Assembly: GCF_900176605.1 (NCBI RefSeq)
Contig: NZ_FXLP01000005.1
Coordinates: 310,001 to 374,000, forward strand
Origin: Peptoniphilus vaginalis
GTDB lineage: Bacteria; Bacillota; Clostridia; Tissierellales; Peptoniphilaceae
DNA length: 64,000 nucleotides
Reading direction: 5' to 3'
Shown here in pieces: positions 36,247 through 44,153 of the stretch. Both the position numbers and the translations under genes were made by a program. Each line of letters starts with the position of its first letter. Positions within the stretch are counted from its first letter, which is position 1. The notes beneath the pieces were generated by a model. It searched no databases and had not been told where the DNA came from. It saw nothing but the letters and a program-made list of their open reading frames with translations.

Positions 36247-36831
36247 ATGAAAAACAAATTAAATGGTCGTGATTTTATTACAATCGGAATCTTTAATGCA
36301 ATTGGAATTGTCATATACATGGTGGTTGCATTTGCTATGGCAACAACAGTGATTGGAGGATTTATTGCTTCAGGAGTTAGCTTTATGGTAGCTGCTACCG
36401 TTTATATACTTATGGCTTTGAAAGTTAAAAAGAAGGGCGTATTTACAATATCAGGAACGCTTCTTGGTTTAATTGCATTGTCAGGAGGACATTTGCCTCA
36501 TGCAGTCTTTGCTGTAATCGGTGGAATTATATGTGATTTGATTATAGGAAATTATGAGAGCAAGGGACGAATGATTATTGGATATGGGATATTTGCATTA
36601 GCAGATTTTTTAGGAACAGTAATTCCTGTGATTTTATTCGGGACAGCTTCTTTTGTGGAAAGAGCATCAAAATGGAAAATGAGCGAAGCACAAATAAATG
36701 AAGCATTATCTTATTTCAAAGTTTCGTGGGCAGTAGGATTTGGCTTGATAACTTTTGTTCTTGCTTGCATAGGAGCATTCGTTGCAACAAAGATACTCAA
36801 AAAACATTTTGAAAAAGCAGGAGTGATTTAA
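36247..36831 (+). CDS. ECF transporter S component, MptD/Trep_Strep family
   Basis: 194 residues, about six membrane helices. Opens LNGRDFITIGIFNAIGIVIY, typical of the MptD (Trep_Strep) family of putative substrate-binding S subunits. Substrate not established. Last gene of the TetR-controlled operon; a terminator follows after 170 bases. Confidence 0.87.
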   Translation: MKNKLNGRDFITIGIFNAIGIVIYMVVAFAMATTVIGGFIASGVSFMVAATVYILMALKVKKKGVFTISGTLLGLIALSGGHLPHAVFAVIGGIICDLIIGNYESKGRMIIGYGIFALADFLGTVIPVILFGTASFVERASKWKMSEAQINEALSYFKVSWAVGFGLITFVLACIGAFVATKILKKHFEKAGVI

Positions 36832-37000
36832 TCAATATTTATTTGTGAGGGAAAAATGGATTAAATAATGGAGGTAATTGCTATGTATTATTTAGGGTCT
36901 GTTATTCATATAGAAAAAAAATAGACCTTTTTGATACTGGTAATTATCATAAAAAATCAAATTTAAATTATAGGTAAAAAACAAATTTATTTCTCTTAAG

Positions 37001-37036
37001 AGGATTTATGCCTAATAGCATAAGTCCTCATTTTTT
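37001..37036 (+). terminator. Terminator after the ABC/ECF operon
   Basis: AGGATTTATGC / GCATAAGTCCT stem (37001-37011 with 37018-37028), then CA and six T. The gap 36832-37000 holds only a 13-codon frame (from 36883) with a ribosome site and nothing recognisable. Confidence 0.75.
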
Positions 37037-37190
37037 GTCCACTTAAGTGAGTTGAGCGAACGAAAGAGAGCGAAACAAAAAACCACCTGCTATGCAGGTG
37101 GAGGAAATTAGCTTTAGCTTCAAGCACCAAGAAAACCTCCTTAAAGTATAATTGTGATAGTCACATGCACAATTAAACAAGGAGGTAATC

Positions 37191-37601
37191 ATGGATAAAA
37201 ATACTTTATCGCATACAAGCTGGAGATGCAAATATCATATAGTTTTCGCACCAAAATATAGAAGACAAGTAATATATAGACAATTAAGAAAAGATATAGG
37301 AAGTATACTTCGAGAATTATGTTCAAGAAAAGGAATAACAATAATAGAAGCAGAACTATGTCCAGATCATGTTCATATGTTGGTAGAAATTCCAACGAAA
37401 TACTCAATATCACAAATAATGGGATATTTAAAAGGAAAAAGTTCGTTAATGATATTTGATAGATACGCCAACTTAAAATATAAACATGGAAACAGACACT
37501 TTTCGTGTAGAGGATATTATGTAGATACAGTGGGAAGAAATGAAAAGAAAATAAAAGAATATATACAAAATCAATTAAAAGAAGACTATTACACAGACTA
37601 A
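37191..37601 (+). CDS. tnpA: IS200-type Y1 transposase TnpA, prematurely stopped
   Basis: 136 residues, AAGGAGG ribosome site. HUH motif CPDHVHMLVEIP holds the His pair; the catalytic Tyr is in KIKEYIQNQLKED near residue 124. Single-strand cut-and-paste enzyme. After TAA at 37599 the same frame continues ISIKEYYDPFTGEEVK to a second stop at about 37650, the usual family C-terminus. A Gln-to-stop change (CAA to TAA) has cut about 17 residues. The catalytic core is intact, so activity is uncertain, not excluded. Confidence 0.88.
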   Translation: MDKNTLSHTSWRCKYHIVFAPKYRRQVIYRQLRKDIGSILRELCSRKGITIIEAELCPDHVHMLVEIPTKYSISQIMGYLKGKSSLMIFDRYANLKYKHGNRHFSCRGYYVDTVGRNEKKIKEYIQNQLKEDYYTD

Positions 37602-37659
37602 ATAAGTATAAAGGAATACTATGACCCGTTTACGGGAGAGGAAGTTAAATAAAAACAAA

Positions 37660-37835
37660 TAAAAAAACTGCTTAAGTAGTAGTTGGGAAAGTGTTGCATG
37701 TGATAGAATACTCGACAGCCCCAATAGAGACGCGCCGGTATTCACGCCTTATAGGCGCACTGTGCAAACTACCAGCTAAGCTGATAGTTTTGATTGGTGT
37801 AGAGACATTGACTTAGGTGTTACAATATAACTAAT
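37660..37835 (+). other. Structured right end of the IS200 element
   Basis: Not coding. At least two stable stem-loops (37732-37758 and 37768-37788) in a stretch of about 100 bases that is less AT-rich than its surroundings. Could be the TnpA recognition end or a relic of a longer IS605 right end with an omega-RNA-like transcript. No protein explains it. Confidence 0.4.
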
Positions 37836-37876
37836 AAGGATAATTTTGTACATCCTATTGAAAGGCGAATTCTATT

Positions 37877-38095
37877 ATAACGAATAATATTGAAGTGGAC
37901 GTAAAAGCAAAGTGTGTTGAATCCGGAAAGACTCAGGTGCAACTTGCAGAAGAGATTGGTATTTCTAGCCAGTATGTTAACCGGATCATTAAGAAAAAAG
38001 ATGGGGTTGTTAATAAAACCTTTGTTTAGATGATTGAAGCCCTGGGCTACGATATAGAAATTACATATGTAAAGAGAAAAAAGCAAGGTGAATAA
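37877..38095 (+). pseudogene. XRE-family HTH regulator with internal stop
   Basis: Reads TNNIEVDVKAKCVESGKTQVQLAEEIGISSQYVNRII: a clean XRE helix-turn-helix; then NKTFV, TAG at 38027, and MIEALGYDIEITYVKRK. Relatives have Gln at the stop position, so CAG has become TAG. The expected start is also ATA, behind GAAAGGCG. Only 1 base separates it from the 794-aa gene, so it was the first gene of that operon. Confidence 0.75.
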
Positions 38096-38096
38096 A

Positions 38097-40481
38097 GTGA
38101 ATGAAATTAATAATATAGAGGTTGAATTATTATCTAATCAAGAAGTATATCCTACAGAAGTTAATGAATTTGAAAGTATTATTTTTAACCTTGATTCTAA
38201 AATTGATATGCTCTCTAGCAAAGTAGATAAATGGGATTGCTTAGTTGCACTTGGATCAGGTGTTGCTTGTGCAATGATGGACATTCTTTGGACTAAGGAG
38301 TTTTCTCTTATTGAAGGGAGAGATATCGCTGATAACAAGATCGAAAATGTTGTAAAAAAAACAGCCCAAATGATGGGATGCGAATCTTATGATTTGAAAA
38401 AGTGTGTTAAGTTCTTAGAGGATAAGTTCCCTATTCCTTCAGATGGGAACACACCAGATTTTGGGGGTGGACTACAGCACCATATCAGAGATTTTGCACA
38501 TCATCCTACCATTGTCGGATTGATTTTTTCTTTATTGACTCAATTCACATATAAGTCATATGGAACCGATGTTAATGGAAATTTTTTGATTGTCGATATT
38601 CCGGAGAAAAGCAGAGTTTTTATAGGAGAAGATACTAGTTTAAAAATAATAAATGGAACTTTTGCTTGGTTTTTTCATTTAATTAGTGATATAGCTGGTT
38701 CGAGTAGCACTGCAGGTCTAAGTGGTGGTACTGGAATTCCAGGACCGATTTTGTCAATCGCCAAAGAGATGTCTTGTCTACCTATATTTAAAAGTATTCA
38801 TAAAAATGGCACGTCTTTGTTTGTGCTTCTATCAAAAATGTTTAACGGAACTCTTTTTGCTAAACACGATGAGAACGGACAAATTATTAGAGATAGTATT
38901 GTAAAATTAGATTTTAGGGGTGAAATGGGCTTTGCGGTGGAGATTGGAAAACAAGCCATCCCGGTTATTGTAAATGAATGTATAGTTAAAACCTTTTATA
39001 TGATTAGGCAACTTGCAAGGCAGATTAAAGAAATTCAAATAACAAGGATTGAAGATTTTAAAAAGATAAACATAAAAGAAATACTTCCTTTTAATTCTCC
39101 GACACTTACAAGGATGCTTACCATATCAACTGGTGTTTTCACTGCACTTGATGTGTCCGAAGCAGTGGTTACTAAAGAATACTGGGTGTCAATTAATTAT
39201 GTGGGAGTAGGAAGATTTACCTTAGCATTAGGCGATGAAATGGTTTGGGCTTTAAAACGCAGAGATATACGTCTAATAAAGGATATGTATGAAGCTATTT
39301 ATAGGAATACATACACCTACACAGATCAAAGGATATATCAAAGAATGGGTGATGGTATGGATTATGATAAGCTTGGATTAAATGAAGAACAAACAGCGAT
39401 TCTTTATAATCTTGAATATTACAAGACCCTTCATGATGCTTATGGATCTAAACTTCCTGTTGGTGGGGAAAAGATTCGTCAAATGAAACTTGAATGGCTT
39501 AATGAGTGGAAAGGATACATGACCAAAGGCTTCAAAGGATTTATGAATAGTATGAATGCTGAACTTAATTGGTATTCTCTTGAAGAACTTCACGAGAAAA
39601 TAAGATTAAATAGTTCAGAGAAACCTTGGTTTAGACTTGTTTTACTTGAGGCAATGCTTTTTGAACCATATTTTCCGCTTAAAACTGAAACAGATAAAAA
39701 GGGTAAAGAAGTACCAAGTAATAAATATTCTTATATAAATGCTCCGATTACGGGATATAAGAAGTCCGAAGGGGATAGGTATCTTGATAGTGAGTTTTCT
39801 GGAAGGCATAAGTTTCCTGGGTATGTTAAACGTCTTAGGAAGTGTTATGACAAGGTTTGTCGTGAAATGAATGAAGTACTTAAGACTGCCATTACATCAA
39901 TCACGATAACAGCAGGAGTCGCAATAGCCACTATAGCAACAGCAGGTGCATTAGCTTCAACTATTGCAGTAGCCTTAGTAGGGTCGAATTTTGCTGGGTT
40001 AAGTGGAGCGGCCTTAACAAGTGCTTGTCTAGCATATTTAGGTGGCGGTGCAATTGCTGCTGGTGGATTTGGCATGGTAGGCGGTACGATTGCTATCGTT
40101 GGAGGTGGAGCAATTCTTGGAATAGGCGTAGGTGCTGGTATAGGTGGTGCAGCTGGTGCTATTAGCCTGATGGGAAAGAAGAATACTATTCTACAGTCTG
40201 CTAAGTTAATGGTATCAGTTAGAGAAGTATTCATGAATGATGAAAAAGATCTTGAATACTCTAAGTCTGTTTATGAAAAGTATGTTCAGAATATAACTGA
40301 AATCGAAAAAGGTTTAATTGAACTAAGATTGAAGGCTAATGTTGCGGACAGTAAAGAAAAGAAAGAACTGAAAACTAAAATTAAGAGCGCCGAAGAATCA
40401 GTGCATGCTATGAAGATTGCTATGAAAACCATGAATAAATTTATCAGTGCATATGAGGTTGGAATGGGAACAACTGAATAA
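38097..40481 (+). CDS. Large glycine-zipper membrane-active protein of unknown function
   Basis: 794 residues from GTG 38097 (AAGGTG upstream). No known enzyme motif. Features: a conserved-looking GGGLQHHIRDFAHHPTI near residue 125; a Ser/Gly-rich GSSSTAGLSGGTGIPG near 205; a long helical middle; and at about 595-695 a strongly hydrophobic Ala/Gly stretch (TITAGVAIATIATAGALAS, then GGGAILGIGVGAGIGGAAG) that is a classic glycine zipper able to insert in membranes. A charged coiled coil ends the protein. It follows a broken XRE regulator and sits at the right end of the mosaic region. A toxin/defence effector is possible; nothing proves it. Confidence 0.6.
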   Translation: MNEINNIEVELLSNQEVYPTEVNEFESIIFNLDSKIDMLSSKVDKWDCLVALGSGVACAMMDILWTKEFSLIEGRDIADNKIENVVKKTAQMMGCESYDLKKCVKFLEDKFPIPSDGNTPDFGGGLQHHIRDFAHHPTIVGLIFSLLTQFTYKSYGTDVNGNFLIVDIPEKSRVFIGEDTSLKIINGTFAWFFHLISDIAGSSSTAGLSGGTGIPGPILSIAKEMSCLPIFKSIHKNGTSLFVLLSKMFNGTLFAKHDENGQIIRDSIVKLDFRGEMGFAVEIGKQAIPVIVNECIVKTFYMIRQLARQIKEIQITRIEDFKKINIKEILPFNSPTLTRMLTISTGVFTALDVSEAVVTKEYWVSINYVGVGRFTLALGDEMVWALKRRDIRLIKDMYEAIYRNTYTYTDQRIYQRMGDGMDYDKLGLNEEQTAILYNLEYYKTLHDAYGSKLPVGGEKIRQMKLEWLNEWKGYMTKGFKGFMNSMNAELNWYSLEELHEKIRLNSSEKPWFRLVLLEAMLFEPYFPLKTETDKKGKEVPSNKYSYINAPITGYKKSEGDRYLDSEFSGRHKFPGYVKRLRKCYDKVCREMNEVLKTAITSITITAGVAIATIATAGALASTIAVALVGSNFAGLSGAALTSACLAYLGGGAIAAGGFGMVGGTIAIVGGGAILGIGVGAGIGGAAGAISLMGKKNTILQSAKLMVSVREVFMNDEKDLEYSKSVYEKYVQNITEIEKGLIELRLKANVADSKEKKELKTKIKSAEESVHAMKIAMKTMNKFISAYEVGMGTTE

Positions 40482-40576
40482 TTGGATTAATTTATAAAGA
40501 TTGATATGTTTTCACTAACTAACAAACAACATAAAAGAGAATTGATATGTTTCCATGAACTATGAAAAGAGAAGCT

Positions 40577-40693
40577 ATAGCGTTGATACAAAAGATGTAA
40601 ACTTAGAAATCCCTCATTTTAAGTAGTTTTATAAGCATTTTGTATTTGAAAAAGACGAAGAAGGATACGTCAAAAAGACTCAAGCAAACTATA
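40577..40693 (+). repeat. Right copy of the ~117-bp diverged direct repeat
   Basis: Counterpart of 25940-26056, same orientation. Carries the same fragment with a TAG at 40624. Just before it (40499-40565) a 20-base unit beginning TTGATATGTTT occurs twice. The gap 40482-40756 has no gene. Confidence 0.75.
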
Positions 40694-40758
40694 TAAGAAA
40701 GCCGGGAATTCTATTGTAATTCATCTTTTAATAGGACTTATTAATGAATTATTGTGGC

Positions 40759-40800
40759 TAGTGTAATTAATACACTAAGGATGATATAATAAGTTCAATT
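40759..40800 (+). promoter_or_regulatory. Promoter with overlapping palindrome for the BAAT-like gene
   Basis: Extended -10 TG-A-TATAAT at 40792-40800. A perfect palindrome TAGTGTA-ATTAA-TACACTA (40759-40777) covers the -35 position, the arrangement expected for a repressor site. The regulator is not identifiable nearby. Confidence 0.6.
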
Positions 40801-40856
40801 AAATTTTTGTTAGGTACTAGAAGAAGCTTCATATTATTACAAAGGAAGGAGATAAA

Positions 40857-41882
40857 ATGAAAAAAATATTTTTTGGAGTCTTTTCAATTGTTATTATTTT
40901 ACTGGCTTTGGTTTTTATTCTTAGAATGTATAATGACCATAAGTACAAAGATAGCAATAACTTGAAGTTACCTGAATATTATAAAGATGTAAATGATATA
41001 AGTCTATATCCCATTGCTACTGACGGAGTTGATGTAACCTATGTTGATGAAGGAAGAATGCAAGGCTTTAGATTTGTACCCAAAGAAAAAATACATAAGG
41101 GCCTTGTAATATGTTTTGGAGGTTCTGACGGAAGTCCAAATTTTGATAATGCAAAAAGATTAGCTGAGGAGGGTTATGAAACTTTTGCCCTATTTATGTA
41201 TGGTATGAAAAATCAAGAACAAACCCTGAGAAAAATTCCCTTAGAACAATTTGAAGATGTTATCAATTATATAAATAAAAATGTAAAAGATAATAAACCA
41301 ATAAGTATTTTGGCGGCGTCAAAAGGATCAGAATATGCACTTAATTTGGCTAGCAAATATCATGAGATAGATAACTTGGTTTTAATAGCACCTTCATCTT
41401 ATAATTTTGCTGGTCTAGATTTTAAAGATTATGGTTCATCATGGACATATAAAGGAAAGGAGCTTCCTTATATAGATATTAAAAAATCATCATTTAAGTC
41501 ATTTTTGAAAAATATTATTGTTCCAGCCATTATAAAAAGTCCTATTAGTTTTAAAGATACTTATAATAGTGCAATAGAGAAAGACTCATCAAGCCAAGAA
41601 AAACTAATCCCAGTAAAAGATGTCAAGGCGAATATATTAATGTTAGTAGGCGAAGATGATTTGATGTGGGATAGTCTTGCCATGGCAAATAAAATAAAAG
41701 AAGAAAATCCAAAGGCAAAGATTTATTCTTATAAAGGTGCAGGGCATATATTTGCTGGCAATGGTATCATTAATGTAAAAAATGTGAGGATTGCAACGGG
41801 TGGAACAGCTGAAGACAATAAAAAAGCAAAAATCGAATCAATAAAAGCTATTGATGCTTTCTTAATTGAAAACCATAAATAG
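40857..41882 (+). CDS. Membrane-anchored acyl-CoA thioesterase/BAAT C-terminal-like hydrolase
   Basis: 341 residues. N-terminal signal anchor (KKIFFGVFSIVIILLALVFIL), hydrolase domain outside the membrane. ICFGGSDGSPN gives the oxyanion site, AASKGSE the nucleophile Ser (BAAT-type x-x-Ser-Lys-Gly elbow), LVGEDDLMWDS a likely acid and GAGHIFAG the His. Related proteins are annotated as acyl-CoA thioester hydrolase/bile-acid acyl transferase C-terminal domain proteins; in bacteria many are lipid hydrolases. AGGAAGGAG site. Single-gene unit with promoter and terminator. Confidence 0.82.
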   Translation: MKKIFFGVFSIVIILLALVFILRMYNDHKYKDSNNLKLPEYYKDVNDISLYPIATDGVDVTYVDEGRMQGFRFVPKEKIHKGLVICFGGSDGSPNFDNAKRLAEEGYETFALFMYGMKNQEQTLRKIPLEQFEDVINYINKNVKDNKPISILAASKGSEYALNLASKYHEIDNLVLIAPSSYNFAGLDFKDYGSSWTYKGKELPYIDIKKSSFKSFLKNIIVPAIIKSPISFKDTYNSAIEKDSSSQEKLIPVKDVKANILMLVGEDDLMWDSLAMANKIKEENPKAKIYSYKGAGHIFAGNGIINVKNVRIATGGTAEDNKKAKIESIKAIDAFLIENHK

Positions 41883-41900
41883 AAAATTCTTAGATATTTA

Positions 41901-41934
41901 AAGACGGTAGAAATTATAATCTATCGTCTTTTTT
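41901..41934 (+). terminator. Terminator of the BAAT-like gene
   Basis: AAGACGGTAGA / TCTATCGTCTT stem (41901-41911 with 41920-41930) and T run. Confidence 0.85.
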
Positions 41935-42111
41935 AGTGTCAAAAATGGAAGGAAAAGGAAATGTAAGTAAATGTTTTTAAAATAAAGAAATACTAATAGA
42001 TTATGATTTTTGCAAATATTTCGATTAAAAACGCAAAATCAATGAGGTCATTATTTTATTTTCCTTTAATTAATTAATATAAATAGTATTTGTGTTTAAA
42101 ATAATGAAAAG

Positions 42112-42120
42112 TGATATAAT
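42112..42120 (+). promoter_or_regulatory. Extended -10 promoter of the methyltransferase/ATC-hydrolase pair
   Basis: TG-A-TATAAT 33 bases before the ATG at 42154. No other promoter is evident between 41935 and 42153, a strongly AT-rich gap without genes. Confidence 0.65.
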
Positions 42121-42153
42121 ACAAGTGATAATTAGTATCAATAGGAGGGTGAA

Positions 42154-42762
42154 ATGTTTAAGAGTTTCTTAGAAAATTTTAAAAAACCAAAAGATAATTT
42201 TGGAGGAAGATTTATTTTAAAAAGTATGAATAGGGGACATGAAAAATTAGCAAAGTGGGGAAGGTCTTACTTAAATATTGATGAAGCTTATACTGTCCTA
42301 GATTTGGGATGTGGTGGAGGACGAAACATAGAATATTTTTTAACTAAAGCTAATAAAGTCTATGGCCTTGACCATTCAGAGGCAAGTGTAAAGATGGCAA
42401 GTGAAATTAATAAAGAGGCAATAAAGTCTGGTAGATGTAAAATATTAGTTGGAGATGCAAAGAGCCTTCCCTTAAAAGATGAATCCATGGATATTATAAC
42501 AGTTTTTGAAACTATTTACTTTTGGAATGATATAGATGAATGCTTTAAAGAAATTTATAGAGTGTTAAAGAAAGATGGAAAATTTTTAATATGCAATGAA
42601 GCCTCATCTAATAAAAGAAAAGATGTGAGGAAACTATCGAGTGTTATAGGATTCGAAGTTTATACACCCCAAGACCTAACAAAAATGCTCACAGATGTTG
42701 GTTTTAAATGTGAGTATTACTTAGATAAAAAGGAACAAATCTTATTTATTGCAACAAAGTAA
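42154..42762 (+). CDS. Class I SAM-dependent methyltransferase
   Basis: 202 residues. SAM-binding motif I VLDLGCGGGRNIEYF near residue 50, motif II acid in YGLDHSEASVKMA, and GDAKSLPLKDESMDIITVFE further on. UbiE/Methyltransf_11-type; substrate unknown. AGGAGG site. It is followed 31 bases later by an ATC-hydrolase-family gene, likely cotranscribed; the pair may act on the same sulfur or amino-acid-derived small molecule (inference). Confidence 0.85.
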   Translation: MFKSFLENFKKPKDNFGGRFILKSMNRGHEKLAKWGRSYLNIDEAYTVLDLGCGGGRNIEYFLTKANKVYGLDHSEASVKMASEINKEAIKSGRCKILVGDAKSLPLKDESMDIITVFETIYFWNDIDECFKEIYRVLKKDGKFLICNEASSNKRKDVRKLSSVIGFEVYTPQDLTKMLTDVGFKCEYYLDKKEQILFIATK

Positions 42763-42793
42763 ATAATTTAAAGAAAGGTGCAAGGGATAAATT

Positions 42794-43420
42794 ATGAAAT
42801 ATCATAGTTTTTATTTCAATCTATTTAAATATCCTATGAAAAAAGTCTTACTAGAAAATTATGGACATGATTATGCTAGAGAAATTATCACAAAAAGCAA
42901 AATAGTTTATAAAAAATTAATAGAAGAAGCTGACGATATCGGCGATGACAATCCCATGGCATACAATGAGATGTTCGCCCTTGCCTTTGTTGCTCCCTAT
43001 ATAGCAAGTGAGAAAAGTATTCCCCCTGAGATAGTACAAGAAATGATGAGGAGAGCCCTTTATTCACTTAGATGGTATTTTTCCTTAACTAATCTTAATA
43101 CTAAAAGGGGAAAAAAGACGAATAAGAAAAATATACTTAAGTATTACAAGTGGTACACAGAGGAAAAAGAAAAGCTATATCCTACTTCCTTTAAAATTGA
43201 TTTTGAGGGAGAACCTTATGAGGGAGCCTGTTATTATAGAATTACTCGTTGCCCTATTTGTGCTTACACAAAGAAGCTAGGAGTAGCTGAATTAATGCCT
43301 TTATTCTGTGAATTGGATGATCTAATGATAAGTCTTCAACATGGAGTACTTCACAGAAAAGATACCATAGCAAATGGAGCAGATTGTTGCGATTATTTTA
43401 TAAGAGGCGATAGGGAGTGA
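42794..43420 (+). CDS. L-2-amino-thiazoline-4-carboxylic acid hydrolase-family protein
   Basis: 208 residues. Shares with the prophage copy at 1582-2217 the motifs DIGDDNPMA, ACYYRITRCPI, LFCELDDL and a final TIANGADCCDYF. Family reaction: hydrolysis of the ATC thiazoline ring towards cysteine; actual substrate here unknown. Downstream of a SAM methyltransferase. AGAAAGGTG site. Confidence 0.75.
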   Translation: MKYHSFYFNLFKYPMKKVLLENYGHDYAREIITKSKIVYKKLIEEADDIGDDNPMAYNEMFALAFVAPYIASEKSIPPEIVQEMMRRALYSLRWYFSLTNLNTKRGKKTNKKNILKYYKWYTEEKEKLYPTSFKIDFEGEPYEGACYYRITRCPICAYTKKLGVAELMPLFCELDDLMISLQHGVLHRKDTIANGADCCDYFIRGDRE

Positions 43421-43524
43421 ACTAAATAAAAGATTTTTTTAAAGAAGCTTTACTTCGTTAATATCAATTTACATAGTGGAACAAATGAAAATATTAAATT
43501 TATAATAATAACTGAGGTTTGAAA

Positions 43525-44022
43525 ATGAAATCACAAGATTTTAAAATGCCAGTTTTTGGAGTTGGTCCAATCTATGTCCTAACTTGTTTGTTTTTAACAA
43601 TGCTAGGGATATATCTACATATCAAAGGATATTTATATGGAGGAGAATTCATCAAGGGGAAAATATATTTTATTATTTTTGGAATTCTCTTTATACTTTT
43701 TGGTATATATTTATGGATAGAGGCAGTTATTGTTCAAAAAATAAATATGAAAGTTAAAGAGAAAAAGTTGATTACAAGTGGAGTTTATAGTTTTGTAAGA
43801 AATCCTGTGTATTCAGTATTTTTATTTATCTTTACAGGCATTTTATTACTTATGACAAACTATATTTTATTAGTTTTGCCATTTATTTTCTGGCTACTCT
43901 TAACAGTATTAATTAAGACTACAGAAGAAAAATGGTTAAAAAATGAATTTGGAAAAGAATATGAAATATACTTAAGAGAAGTAAATAGAGTAATACCTTG
44001 GTTTAGGAGGAAAAGTAAATGA
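43525..44022 (+). CDS. Isoprenylcysteine carboxyl methyltransferase-like (PEMT/ICMT) membrane protein
   Basis: 165 residues from ATG 43525 (CTGAGG before it). About four membrane helices; LITSGVYSFVRNPVYS is the signature Gly-x-Tyr-x-x-x-Arg-Asn-Pro-x-Tyr, and EEKWLKNEFGKEYEIYLREVNR the C-terminal Glu-Tyr-x-x-Tyr block of the family. Methylates a lipid or cysteine-type acceptor using SAM. Followed by a terminator. Confidence 0.85.
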   Translation: MKSQDFKMPVFGVGPIYVLTCLFLTMLGIYLHIKGYLYGGEFIKGKIYFIIFGILFILFGIYLWIEAVIVQKINMKVKEKKLITSGVYSFVRNPVYSVFLFIFTGILLLMTNYILLVLPFIFWLLLTVLIKTTEEKWLKNEFGKEYEIYLREVNRVIPWFRRKSK

Positions 44023-44029
44023 ATTAAGA

Positions 44030-44074
44030 AAGCATCTAGCCTTATGAATTCATCATAAAGTTAGATGCTTTTGT
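44030..44074 (+). terminator. Terminator after the ICMT-like gene
   Basis: Outer arms AAGCATCTA / TAGATGCTT (44030-44038 with 44062-44070) around an inner TTATGA/TCATAA stem, then a T-rich run. The outer stem resembles the GCATCTA type found at 2233, 8238 and 27875. Confidence 0.75.
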
Positions 44075-44153
44075 TTTATTACAAAATAAAAATTGTGTTG
44101 GATACTTGTAAAATAATTTTTAATATCTAAAAAAATTTTTTATACTACGCAAT

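Larger units (their letters stand above)
37076..37840 (+). mobile_element. IS200/IS605-family element (tnpA only)
   Basis: Left part carries the palindrome CCACCTGC-TAT-GCAGGTGG (37083-37101), the kind of subterminal hairpin TnpA recognises. The transposase is at 37191-37601. The right part (to about 37840) has more hairpins, including CCCGT/ACGGG near 37624, GCGCC/GGCGC arms (37732-37758) and an ACTACCAGCT/AGCTGATAGT stem-loop. No tnpB and no terminal inverted repeats, as expected for this family. Exact ends were not resolved. Confidence 0.7.
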
